Shown piece by piece: positions 16,348 through 23,981 of a DNA stretch of 64,000 nt. Both the position numbers and the translations under genes were made by a program. The stretch's first letter is position 1. Each line of letters begins with the position of its first letter. The stretch comes from Bacillota bacterium (GTDB lineage Bacteria; Bacillota; Clostridia; Christensenellales; Aristaeellaceae): assembly GCA_023459275.1 (NCBI GenBank), contig JAEWVC010000019.1:1-64000 (forward strand), given 5' to 3'. The notes under the pieces were generated by a model. The model made no database searches, was not told the origin of the DNA, and saw only the letters and a program-made list of their open reading frames with translations.

Positions 16348-17280
16348 TTGTTCGCCGCGAGGGTAAAGGAGAATATTCAAAAGGTCATCATCGGCAAAGG
16401 TGAGGTCATCGACCTTGCGCTGGCGGCGATCATCGCCGGGGGCCATGTGCTGCTGGAGGACGTGCCCGGCACCGGCAAGACGGTGCTGGCCAGAAGCCTG
16501 GCCAAGTCCATCTCCTGCGATTTTGGCCGCATCCAGTTCACTCCCGATCTGATGCCCTCGGATATCACGGGGGTCAGCGTATTCCGGCCCGCCGCCGGGA
16601 CATTTGAATTCGTTCCTGGGCCGGTGTTCGCAAACATCCTGCTGGCGGATGAGATCAACCGGGCCACGCCCCGCACACAGGCCGCGCTGCTGGAATGCAT
16701 GGAGGAGCGGCAGGTGACCGAGGGCGGCGTGACAAGGGCTTTGCCGGCGCCCTTCCTGGTGATCGCCACCCAGAACCCGGTGGAGATCCAGGGTACTTTC
16801 CCCTTGCCGGAGGCACAGCTGGACAGGTTTCTGATACGGCTGGCCATGGGCTATCCTACCGACGAGGAGGCTACGGCGATTTTGCGGCGCTTTCTGGCGG
16901 ACGACCCCATCGCGGACCTTGGGCCGGTAGCCCAAAGGGAGGAACTGCTTGATGCCCGGGCCGCCCTCAAGCAGGTGGCGGTGTCCCAGCCGGTGATTGG
17001 ATACATCGCGGCGCTATGTGACAAGACCCGCAAATTTGAGCAGGTGCAGCTGGGCGTCAGCCCCAGAGGTATGCTGGCGCTGATGCGCGCTGCCCAGGCC
17101 GTGGCGCTCATTGCCGGCCGGGATTACGTGATCCCGGATGATGTGAAAACACTGGCTGTGCCTGTGCTGGCCCACAGGGTGATCCTGCGGGGGATGTACG
17201 GCAAGGCGGACGCAGCCAAAGCCCTGGTCCAGGAGGTGCTCCGGGCTGTGCCCGTGCCCACGGAGGAGAAAGCCCGATGA
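16348..17280 (+). CDS. MoxR family AAA+ ATPase
   Basis: About 310 residues. Walker A VPGTGKT, Walker B-like ILLADEINRATPRTQAALLECMEE, sensor and second region FPLPEAQLDRFLIRLAMGYP are all MoxR signatures. MoxR ATPases act as chaperones for assembly or metal insertion with partner DUF58/VWA proteins. The start chosen is TTG at 16348, 5 bases after GGAGG, because the ATG at 16291 lies within the -10 box of the promoter. Its stop overlaps the ATG of the DUF58 gene (ATGA), and a membrane protein gene follows, the classic MoxR-DUF58-membrane trio. Confidence 0.88.
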   Translation: MFAARVKENIQKVIIGKGEVIDLALAAIIAGGHVLLEDVPGTGKTVLARSLAKSISCDFGRIQFTPDLMPSDITGVSVFRPAAGTFEFVPGPVFANILLADEINRATPRTQAALLECMEERQVTEGGVTRALPAPFLVIATQNPVEIQGTFPLPEAQLDRFLIRLAMGYPTDEEATAILRRFLADDPIADLGPVAQREELLDARAALKQVAVSQPVIGYIAALCDKTRKFEQVQLGVSPRGMLALMRAAQAVALIAGRDYVIPDDVKTLAVPVLAHRVILRGMYGKADAAKALVQEVLRAVPVPTEEKAR

Positions 17281-18377
17281 ACGGCTTGATGCTGCTGGCG
17301 GTGCTGGTAGTTTTGATGCTTGTACAGAGTTCGCTCACATACAGGTTCGCCCTGAAAAGGCTGACCTATGAGCGCCGTTTTGACCGCTCCGCGGCCACCG
17401 AGGGAGAGGAAGCGGAATTGATTGAGGTCATCCGCAACCGCAAGCTGCTCCCCGTGCCCTATATCCGGGCGGAATCCCGCCTTTCCCCCCAATTGCGGTT
17501 CCGCCAGGACGGCGAGACGCAGATTACCGGGGAAAGATACCACAAGAGCGTTTTTTATCTGCGGCCCTACTGCCAGATCACCAGGCAGCACACGGTGACG
17601 CTTTCAAAGCGCGGCTGCTACCGCGCCGGGACTGTGGCACTGACCGCCGGCGACCTGCTGGGCATGAGTTCTCCCACGGCCCAGCTTGAGACCGGCGCCG
17701 CCATCGAGGTATACCCCAGGGTGCTGATGCCGGAGGAGGCGGACTTGCCCTCCCTGCGCTGGCAGGGGGATCTGCTGGTAAAGCGCTGGATCGTCAACGA
17801 CCCCGTCTGGGTATGCGGCATCCGCCCCTATGCACCGGGGGACGACATCAAGGACATCCATTGGAAAGCCACGGCACGCATGGGCGCATTGCAGGTGAAG
17901 GCCCATGACCAGACCGCCGACCCGAAGCTGATGGTGGTGTTCAATGCCCAGATGTCCCAAAACCAGTGGGCGGACCTGATGGAGTATGAGCAGCAGGTGG
18001 TGGAGCGGATGATCTCCCTCACCGCCGGGTTGTGCCTGAAGGCGCTGTGCGGCGGCGTGGAGGCCGGGTTCGCCGCCAACATTCCCCTGGACAAGGGGGA
18101 TGAACCCGCCATCCTGCCACCTGCCAGGGGCAGCACCCGGGAGACGGAGCTTTTGTCCGCCATGGCCCATCTCACCGTTCAAAAGACCAGGACGTTCCTA
18201 TCCCTGCTGGACAGGCTGGCCATGTTTACAGGCATGGATATGCTGCTGTTTTCCGTGTATGACAGCGAGCTGATCCAGGCGCGGATCCAAACCCTGCGGC
18301 TGATGGGCAACACGGTGACGCTGAAGCTCATCAGCAGGGACGGGATGGGGAAAGGGGGTGCGGAGCTTGCCGGCTGA
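17277..18377 (+). CDS. DUF58 domain protein
   Basis: 366 residues. A short N-terminal membrane helix (LMLLAVLVVLMLVQSSLTYRF) is followed by a beta-rich part and the DUF58 core IRPYAPGDDIKDIHWKATARMGALQVKAHD near residues 180-210, then a VWA-like C-terminal half. DUF58 proteins are the partner of MoxR ATPases. The operon order and the overlap with moxR support this pairing. Target complex unknown. Confidence 0.85.
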   Translation: MNGLMLLAVLVVLMLVQSSLTYRFALKRLTYERRFDRSAATEGEEAELIEVIRNRKLLPVPYIRAESRLSPQLRFRQDGETQITGERYHKSVFYLRPYCQITRQHTVTLSKRGCYRAGTVALTAGDLLGMSSPTAQLETGAAIEVYPRVLMPEEADLPSLRWQGDLLVKRWIVNDPVWVCGIRPYAPGDDIKDIHWKATARMGALQVKAHDQTADPKLMVVFNAQMSQNQWADLMEYEQQVVERMISLTAGLCLKALCGGVEAGFAANIPLDKGDEPAILPPARGSTRETELLSAMAHLTVQKTRTFLSLLDRLAMFTGMDMLLFSVYDSELIQARIQTLRLMGNTVTLKLISRDGMGKGGAELAG

Positions 18378-19674
18378 AAGAGCGGAAAGGCCGGAAAACA
18401 AGCCTTCACGCCGTCCTAACGGAAGCTTTTTCCTGGCCAAGGGCATCGCGGCACTGCTTTTATATCTGGGCATGTCGCCCCTTTTTCTGATGGCCGGGGC
18501 GTATTTCCTGCCCAGCGCCTTCTCTTTGGCGTTTTTGCTGCCCGGAGCGGCGGTGGTGCTGACTTTCCTCGCAAGTTTCTTTTCCGGCAGGAAGCGGAGG
18601 CTTTGTTTCCTGGCAGCCCTTGTGCTGGAAGCATGCCTCTGCGCGGCCGCACTGCCGCTTGAAAATCCTCTGGCCTTGCTGCTTTTCCTTCCCTGCCTTT
18701 TGATGATGCTCCTTTTCATGCCCGCCCTCTCAAAACCTTTGTATTGGGAGTGGAAAGGATCCTTGCTGGCCGCCGGCGCCGGGCTGCATACGGTGGCCCA
18801 GATCCTTTCGGGCAATCCTGTCTTTGCGGGAGCCGGTGCCGTTTTACCCTATTTTTTCTCAGCCTATCTGCTGATCTGCCTCTTTCAGCTCAACCGGCGG
18901 GTAATCTCGGAGCGGGTGGAGGATGCGCCGCCTCCCGGGCTGCTCAAGCGCCACCGCCGCCTTTTGGCCCTTGCGGCGCTGATCGCACTCCCCGCCGCCA
19001 ACTGGCAGGCGGCAAAGGACGCGGCGCTGGCGCTTTTGGTCTTTCTTCGGGATGCGGTATGGGCGCTTTTGATGCTGCTTGCATCTTTGTTCCCAGAGCC
19101 CGCGCCGGCAGGCAGCGGGAGCGAAGGCCAGGGCATGGACCTTTCCGCATTGGGGGAGCAAACGCAGGAGCCCGGCTTGTTCGCGCAGATCATGGAGAAG
19201 GTGCTGATAGGGATCGCCATCCTTCTGGCCGCCGCGCTGGTGCTGTTCGGGCTTTACCATCTGATAAGGGTCATGAAAAAGGCGCTCCGGGTACTGCTTG
19301 CCAGGCTTCGGGCATACACCCGGGCCATTGGGGAAGGGTATGTGGACAAGACGGAGAGCCTGTTTCACTTAAGCGACGTGGGCCATGCGGCCAGGGACAG
19401 ATGGGCGCTGTATCAAAAGCGCCATCAAAGGCCGCCCGACTGGGCGCGGCTTTCCGCCAGGGACAAGGTGCGCCGAGTCTACGCGCTGCTGATTGGCCGG
19501 TTAAAGCAGGAAAACCCCGCCATGACCGCCAGGGAGACGCTGCTTGGAGGCAAGCTGTCCGTAACACCGGAGGAAGCCAAAGCCATGGCGGCGCTGTATG
19601 AGGCGGCACGCTACAGCGAACATGAAATATCTCCAAAGGACGCGGAAGCCATGCGCAAAAGCGCAGGGGTTTGA
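18358..19674 (+). CDS. multi-pass membrane protein of the MoxR/DUF58 operon
   Basis: 438 residues with GTG start after AAAGGGGG, overlapping the DUF58 gene by 20 bases. Around six N-terminal membrane helices (e.g. GIAALLLYLGMSPLFLMAGAYF) precede a basic loop, two further helices (residues about 215-240 and 275-300) and a cytoplasmic C-terminal tail (KVRRVYALLIGRLKQENPAMTARETL) that resembles the DUF4129 tail of transglutaminase-like membrane proteins. The transglutaminase catalytic domain normally present in this position of the operon is absent. Function unknown. Confidence 0.65.
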   Translation: MRSLPAERAERPENKPSRRPNGSFFLAKGIAALLLYLGMSPLFLMAGAYFLPSAFSLAFLLPGAAVVLTFLASFFSGRKRRLCFLAALVLEACLCAAALPLENPLALLLFLPCLLMMLLFMPALSKPLYWEWKGSLLAAGAGLHTVAQILSGNPVFAGAGAVLPYFFSAYLLICLFQLNRRVISERVEDAPPPGLLKRHRRLLALAALIALPAANWQAAKDAALALLVFLRDAVWALLMLLASLFPEPAPAGSGSEGQGMDLSALGEQTQEPGLFAQIMEKVLIGIAILLAAALVLFGLYHLIRVMKKALRVLLARLRAYTRAIGEGYVDKTESLFHLSDVGHAARDRWALYQKRHQRPPDWARLSARDKVRRVYALLIGRLKQENPAMTARETLLGGKLSVTPEEAKAMAALYEAARYSEHEISPKDAEAMRKSAGV

Positions 19675-19705
19675 CGCGCATCATTCTTTACAGGAGGCTG
19701 TTCCC

Positions 19706-20488
19706 ATGAGCGGAGTTTCGGCAACTTATCTTGGCCAATGCGGCTTTCTTTTGGAAATGGGCGGGGTTCGGATTGTTACCGATCCCTTCCTCAGCGATTA
19801 TGTGGACAAATCCTTTTTTTCCCCGGAGACGCCCTGGCAGCGGCTGTATCCCCCGCCGGTAACGCTTAGAGAACTGTGCCCGGATGTTCTGCTGATCTCC
19901 CACAGCCACGGCGACCATATGGACCCATGGACGCTGAAAGCCTACTATGGCGCCGGCGGCTCATGCCCCGCGGCGGCACCCGCGCCGGAATGCGGGCCGC
20001 TTGACGCGCTTGGCGCGCCCGTGGTCCGCGCCCGGGCGGAAAGCAGCTTTTCCGTCGGAGAGGTTGAAATCACCCCTCTCCCCTGCGCCCACACCCAACT
20101 GCACCTGGACGAGCTAGGCCGCTTCCATGAACTGAGTTACCTGATCTCGTGCAAAGGCACCACGGTATTCTTTGCCGGGGATATGAGCCTGTATGACGGG
20201 CTGGAAAAGCGGCTGCGGGCAGCCCGGTGCGGCCTGCTTCTGCTTCCGGTAAACGGAGGCGACCGGGAGCGCACGGAAAAGGGCATCATCGGCAACATCG
20301 ACCACCGGCAAGCGGCCGCGTTGGCCGCCGCCCTGAACGTTCCCTATATTCCCATGCACCATGACCTGTATGGGATCAACGGCTGCGGCGAAACGGACAT
20401 CCTTGCCGCCGCGCGGGAGGCGAGAGCCGAAGCGCACCTACTCAAGCCTATGGAGACATGGACACTGCAAAAGGAGGAAGGATCATGA
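19706..20488 (+). CDS. metallo-beta-lactamase-fold hydrolase (UlaG-like)
   Basis: 260 residues. The metal-binding motif HSHGDHMD is at about residue 72; FAGDMSLYDG and IPMHHDLYGINGCGETDI supply the later Asp and His ligands. The fold matches the UlaG/L-ascorbate-6-phosphate lactonase-like branch. ATG at 19706 follows AGGAGG. Its TGA overlaps the ATG of the next gene, a second enzyme of the same fold, so the two are translationally coupled. Substrate unknown. Confidence 0.75.
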   Translation: MSGVSATYLGQCGFLLEMGGVRIVTDPFLSDYVDKSFFSPETPWQRLYPPPVTLRELCPDVLLISHSHGDHMDPWTLKAYYGAGGSCPAAAPAPECGPLDALGAPVVRARAESSFSVGEVEITPLPCAHTQLHLDELGRFHELSYLISCKGTTVFFAGDMSLYDGLEKRLRAARCGLLLLPVNGGDRERTEKGIIGNIDHRQAAALAAALNVPYIPMHHDLYGINGCGETDILAAAREARAEAHLLKPMETWTLQKEEGS

Positions 20489-21174
20489 ACCGTTTTGTCA
20501 CCGCATGCCTGTGCGCCGTCCTGACCGTTTTTCTTTCCCTGCCCGCCCTTGGCGAACCGTCATCCCAAACGGAGGCGCCTTCGCCCACCCTCACTCTCAT
20601 CGGCCATGCTTCCATCAAAATCAAAACATCGGAAGGGGCGGTGGTTTACATCGATCCCTACTATGAGGGTGATTACAGCGAAAAGGCCGACCTGATCCTG
20701 GTCAGCCATGAGCACAGCGACCACAACAAGGTAAGCCTTGTGAAAGAGAACGAGGGCTGCGTCACCCTGCGGGTGAAGGACACCATCAATAAGGACGGAA
20801 GCTACAATACCTTCGAATATTCCGGGGTGAAGGTGGAACCCGTGGCGGCCGCCAACAAAAACCACAAGATCAGCTCTACAAACGGCTATGTGCTGACCTT
20901 TGACGGCATCACCGTCTATTTTGCCTCGGATACCTCCCTGCTCCCCCAGATGGCGGACCTGGCCCCAAGGCATATCGATTACGCCTTCTTCCCCATCGAC
21001 GGCAAGTACAACATGGACGCCAAGGAGGCTATGGAATGCGCGCAGATGGTAAACGCCGCCCACAATACGCCCATCCACTGGTTTGATGCGGACCCCGCGG
21101 CCTTTGTGCCGGAGAACCTCTTATTCATGGCCTACGGGGAAACGATCACCCTTAATAACCATTCCCCGGCCTAG
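20485..21174 (+). CDS. secreted metallo-beta-lactamase-fold protein
   Basis: 229 residues. Signal peptide MNRFVTACLCAVLTVFLSLPALG, then GHASIKIKT and the metal motif SHEHSDHNK; later ligands are in YFASDTSLL, FPIDGKYNMD and IHWFDAD. It is closer to YfiD/UlaG-like secreted MBL proteins than to beta-lactamases. ATG after AAGGAGGAAGG. The stop lies in a small hairpin (CCCCGGcctaGCCGGGG) at the boundary with the IS200-like element, which may have inserted here. Confidence 0.75.
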   Translation: MNRFVTACLCAVLTVFLSLPALGEPSSQTEAPSPTLTLIGHASIKIKTSEGAVVYIDPYYEGDYSEKADLILVSHEHSDHNKVSLVKENEGCVTLRVKDTINKDGSYNTFEYSGVKVEPVAAANKNHKISSTNGYVLTFDGITVYFASDTSLLPQMADLAPRHIDYAFFPIDGKYNMDAKEAMECAQMVNAAHNTPIHWFDADPAAFVPENLLFMAYGETITLNNHSPA

Positions 21175-21262
21175 CCGGGGGTATTTCCTTAGCGGGCATA
21201 GCCCTTTACTACTAGCCACGCCTAAAGGGCGTTGGTACGGTCTGGCACATGCGAGGGGCAGT

Positions 21263-21718
21263 TTACCTGCCACCCGTAAACGGGTCTTTGTCCTCAAACG
21301 TCAGTTGTTCACCCAGTTGGTCTTCCTTTAGCTGGTTCTGGATATATGCCTGTATTTTCTTCGCATCCTTTCCTGCCGTGTCCACATAGTACCCTCTGCA
21401 CCAGAATTCTCTGTTCCGATACTTGAATTTCATATTCCCCCACTTCTCGTATACCATCAAGCTGCTTTTCCCCTTCAGAAATCCCATGAAACTTAATACG
21501 CTTATCTTTGGGGGTATCTCCACCAGCATGTGGATATGATCCGGGCATACCTCTGCCTCTATGATGTTTACACCTTTCCATTTACACAATTCCCGCAGTA
21601 TTGCTCCTATCTCTAACCTTTTAGTCCCATAGAATACCTTCCTCCGATACTTCGGTGCAAAGACGATATGATATTTGCAGTTCCACTTGGTATGTGATAA
21701 GCTATGGGTGTCATTCAC
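21263..21718 (-). CDS. tnpA: IS200/IS605-type transposase TnpA (HUH Y1)
   Basis: 151 residues, normal length for IS200 TnpA. The HUH motif is in CPDHIHMLVEIPPK and the catalytic Tyr in REFWCRGYYVDTAGKD; the N-terminus HTKWNCKYHIVFAPKYRRKVFY is diagnostic. GTG start at 21718, 9 bases after GGAGG. The gene appears intact. No tnpB is adjacent. The ribosome binding site is part of a 15-bp stem, see the separate entry. Confidence 0.92.
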   Translation of the reverse strand: MNDTHSLSHTKWNCKYHIVFAPKYRRKVFYGTKRLEIGAILRELCKWKGVNIIEAEVCPDHIHMLVEIPPKISVLSFMGFLKGKSSLMVYEKWGNMKFKYRNREFWCRGYYVDTAGKDAKKIQAYIQNQLKEDQLGEQLTFEDKDPFTGGR

Positions 21719-21728
21719 TTTGAATGTC

Positions 21729-21789
21729 CTCCTTTTGATTTAGTCGCTTGCAGTTGCCAGACCGCAGCCTCATTCTAAATCAAAAGGAG
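21729..21789 (-). promoter_or_regulatory. hairpin sequestering the tnpA ribosome binding site
   Basis: CTCCTTTTGATTTAG and CTAAATCAAAAGGAG are perfectly complementary 15-base arms separated by 31 bases. On the transcribed strand the second arm contains AAAAGGAG, the tnpA ribosome binding site. Sequestering of the site in a 5' stem is a known translational control of IS200. Confidence 0.75.
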
Positions 21790-21856
21790 CTTTTTTGTCC
21801 CCCCTCTTCGCTCTAAGCTCTCCTGAACCCCGCGTCTAACGCGGGGTTTTCTATAC

Positions 21857-21893
21857 AAAAAAAGCGGAGCAGCCATAAGGGCCGCTCCGCTTT
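21857..21893 (-). terminator. intrinsic terminator of the small membrane protein gene
   Basis: On the reverse strand AAAGCGGAGC pairs with GCTCCGCTTT, followed by TTTTTTT. It lies immediately after the stop codon at 21897. Confidence 0.85.
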
Positions 21894-21896
21894 CTC

Positions 21897-22232
21897 TTAC
21901 TCCTCAGGGTAGGGCGCGCTGTCGCCCTTGGCCACGATGAGCTGATCCAACCGTTTATGGGCTGATTTTACGGATTCCTCCACTCTCGTCACGCGCTCGG
22001 ACAGATGGATAAAGTCCTCGTGCATGCGCAGGTGTTCCGCCTTGATATCGTCGATGCCGCGCTTGATATAATCAATATCCACCCGGATAGCCGTTTCCAT
22101 GGAGGCGTCGGACGCAATGTCCTGCCTGTGGGCCCGTTTATAGGCGGACACGCCCAAAATAATGCTGGTGACTACGCCCGCCGCGCCAAGAACGCTCCCC
22201 AGGATGGTGAGGATTGCTCCCATCTGTTCCAT
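21897..22232 (-). CDS. small membrane protein with coiled coil
   Basis: 111 residues. One N-terminal transmembrane helix (MGAILTILGSVLGAAGVVTSIILGV), then a hydrophilic region rich in heptad-like repeats (IRVDIDYIKRGIDDIKAEHLRMHEDFIHLSERVTRVEESVKSAHKRLDQLI) that should form a coiled coil. Layout recalls small phage-type membrane proteins, but no phage genes surround it. ATG at 22232 follows AAAAGGTG; the longer upstream frame is not credible because it contains the ccdA terminator. Function unknown. Confidence 0.6.
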   Translation of the reverse strand: MEQMGAILTILGSVLGAAGVVTSIILGVSAYKRAHRQDIASDASMETAIRVDIDYIKRGIDDIKAEHLRMHEDFIHLSERVTRVEESVKSAHKRLDQLIVAKGDSAPYPEE

Positions 22233-22330
22233 ACGCAACACCTTTTCTTTGGAATCCGGGAAGCGCAGGGCCATTTGTACGAAACCTTCCGCGCCTGCGC
22301 CTCCCGATGGCTGGGGCGCGCCTCCCAAAA

Positions 22331-22358
22331 GAAACGCGCCCGGTATCATGTTATGCCG
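22331..22358 (-). terminator. intrinsic terminator downstream of ccdA
   Basis: GCGCCCGG and CCGGGCGC form a stem around a 12-base loop; on the reverse strand it is followed by GCGTTTCTTTT. Confidence 0.75.
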
Positions 22359-22389
22359 GGCGCGGTTTTCATGTGCGGGGACGCGGTTT

Positions 22390-23103
22390 TCACATCACGC
22401 GGAAAATTTTCAGCAAGCCAAGCAGGAGCATCAGCACGCCGGCCGCATTGCGGATCAATTTTTGATGGGTCTTCAAAAAAGTCAGCATCCCGCCAAGCCT
22501 TCCGTAAAGCACCATAAACAACAGGAACGGCGCCGTCAGCCCCAGGGAGTAAAGCGTCAGCAAACCCATGCCCTTGAGCGCGGTGCTGCCCTCGGTAGCC
22601 GCCATTAAAAGCACGTTGAACAGGAAGGGCGACGTGCAGGACAGCCAGGAGACCGCCAGCACAATGCCCAGGAGCATCATTTTCACAAATCCGCCGGCAG
22701 CCAGCTTTTTAGCGTCCGCCCGGACGGTAAAAAGGTGCAGCCCGGGCACCACGTCCAGCATCATCAGACCGAATACCATCATCAGCGCCCCACCGATATA
22801 AGGGAAAGCACCGCGGTACTTCTGCAACGCATCCCCCAGAGCTCCTGCCCCCAAGCCCAGGAGCATGAAAAAGGGGATGAAACCCAGCATGAATCCCAGC
22901 ATCCGAAGCAGGATCTGCCGGCGCGCGCCGGGGCCCCGCTCCGCAAGCGGGCCCTCGCCCATCAGGTACACGCCGTACACCGGCAGCATGGGCAGGATAC
23001 AGGGCGACACAAAGGCCAGCACCCCGTTCCACAGCGCGCGCAGCGCAGAGTAGTCCACCTGGATCAATTGGGGGGCCGTGCTGAAATCAAATCCGCCAGG
23101 CAA
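22390..23103 (-). CDS. ccdA: CcdA-type thiol-disulfide transmembrane protein
   Basis: About 237 residues with six membrane helices. The two conserved redox Cys are in LAFVSPCILPMLPVYGVYLM and VSWLSCTSPFLFNVLLMA. CcdA carries electrons from cytoplasmic thioredoxin across the membrane to extracytoplasmic thioredoxin-like proteins. No ATG is available; the TTG at 23103 is 7 bases after GGAGGG, whereas the TTG at 23109 is too close. It is directly downstream of a TlpA-like lipoprotein gene (15 bases), its likely electron acceptor. Confidence 0.88.
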   Translation of the reverse strand: MPGGFDFSTAPQLIQVDYSALRALWNGVLAFVSPCILPMLPVYGVYLMGEGPLAERGPGARRQILLRMLGFMLGFIPFFMLLGLGAGALGDALQKYRGAFPYIGGALMMVFGLMMLDVVPGLHLFTVRADAKKLAAGGFVKMMLLGIVLAVSWLSCTSPFLFNVLLMAATEGSTALKGMGLLTLYSLGLTAPFLLFMVLYGRLGGMLTFLKTHQKLIRNAAGVLMLLLGLLKIFRVM

Positions 23104-23117
23104 AAGCAAGCCCTCCT

Positions 23118-23663
23118 TTATTCGGCAGCCGTTTCCACCCCGGCGGCGGCAAGGGCCTGCTCCATCTGCTCATAGGTCATGGCCCCGGCCTGATACATGG
23201 CCAGGAACCCATCCTTGTCAATGACCACCGACAGCGGGAAGCCTTCCAATTGATAAAAGCTGGTCAGGAAAAAATCCTTGTCCTCCACCATACGCATGCT
23301 GTCATAACCATTTTCTTTCAAATATTGTACAGCGGCCTCTTCGGTATCGTCGCTGGGCACATGGATCAAAATCACCTGCACCTGATCGCCATACGTCTGA
23401 TGGATCTTATACAGCTCCGGCATCTCCACCTTGCAGTAATAGCACCAGGTGGTGAAAAAGTTGAGGTAGATGGCTTTGCCCTGCAAATCCGTGAACGTCA
23501 TAGGGCTTTGGGGATAGTCGTACAGCAGATACGGCATGCCCGCCTCGTTGGTGGGCCAGGGGGTAGCTGTAGGCTCCGCCGCCTGCTCCGCTGCTGCGCA
23601 GCCGGACAGAACGAGCAGCAAGGAAAAAATCAGGGCGGCAAGGCGGGTACGGCGCTTGATCAT
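23118..23663 (-). CDS. TlpA/ResA-like thioredoxin-fold lipoprotein
   Basis: 181 residues. Lipoprotein signal MIKRRTRLAALIFSLLLVLSGC with lipobox LSGC. The thioredoxin-like domain shows YLNFFTTWCYYCKVEMPEL with the active-site CxxC (WCYYC) and a cis-Pro region EGFPLSVVIDKDGFLAMY. It probably reduces disulfides or sulfoxides outside the membrane, using electrons from CcdA. ATG after AAAGGAGG. Confidence 0.88.
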   Translation of the reverse strand: MIKRRTRLAALIFSLLLVLSGCAAAEQAAEPTATPWPTNEAGMPYLLYDYPQSPMTFTDLQGKAIYLNFFTTWCYYCKVEMPELYKIHQTYGDQVQVILIHVPSDDTEEAAVQYLKENGYDSMRMVEDKDFFLTSFYQLEGFPLSVVIDKDGFLAMYQAGAMTYEQMEQALAAAGVETAAE

Positions 23664-23710
23664 AGGGCTGCCTCCTTTACGTTTCGGGCTGTGTATGTCT
23701 GTATGAAACA

Positions 23711-23719
23711 ATCATACCA
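23711..23719 (-). promoter_or_regulatory. extended -10 promoter of the tlpA-ccdA operon
   Basis: On the reverse strand TGGTATGAT, 48 bases upstream of the ATG; a weak TTTCAC lies 17 bp further upstream. Confidence 0.5.
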
Positions 23720-23791
23720 GAAAAGATTCTCCCGTGAAACACCCCGGTATGCCAAAGCGGCCGATTCATGACCTTTGGGGGATGGTTTTAC

Positions 23792-23858
23792 AAAAGTAAA
23801 CCGCTCGCCGCATACATCCCAGGATGGAGATATCATATGCGGGAGCGGTTATACTTTT
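23792..23858. repeat. long intergenic hairpin
   Basis: 23-base arms AAAAGTAAACCGCTCGCCGCATA and TATGCGGGAGCGGTTATACTTTT pair with a single one-base bulge on each side around a 21-base loop. It occupies the centre of the 318-base gap between the thioredoxin-like gene and the GH172 gene. The rest of the gap shows only the tlpA promoter. Could be a MITE remnant, small RNA or terminator. Confidence 0.7.
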
Positions 23859-23981
23859 CAGTGACTTTTGCACAGAAGCCTTCCTATGAATCCCGGGAAG
23901 ATTCCCCCACGCTTCCGGCATTGCCCGCGGCAGCGCGTTTCCAGCCGCGGAACCGGCGCAAAACAATTTTGGGGGGCTTTG

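Larger units (their letters stand above)
21175..21853 (-). mobile_element. IS200-like insertion sequence
   Basis: A single transposase gene flanked by hairpins instead of terminal inverted repeats. Downstream of the transposase there is an 8-bp stem (GCCCTTTA/TAAAGGGC, 21201-21230); upstream a 15-bp perfect stem (21729-21789) and a 10-bp stem with 3-base loop (AACCCCGCGT/ACGCGGGGTT, 21826-21848). This is the organisation of IS200-type elements that transpose as single-stranded DNA. Exact ends are uncertain by some tens of bases. Confidence 0.75.

Noticed and set aside
21897..22232. Prophage holin gene
   Set aside because: Membrane helix and coiled coil recall phage proteins, but no lysin, portal, terminase or integrase gene is nearby.
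23766..23966. 66-codon frame in the gap between the thioredoxin-like and GH172 genes
   Set aside because: It runs through the long hairpin at 23792-23858, has no ribosome binding site and no family resemblance.
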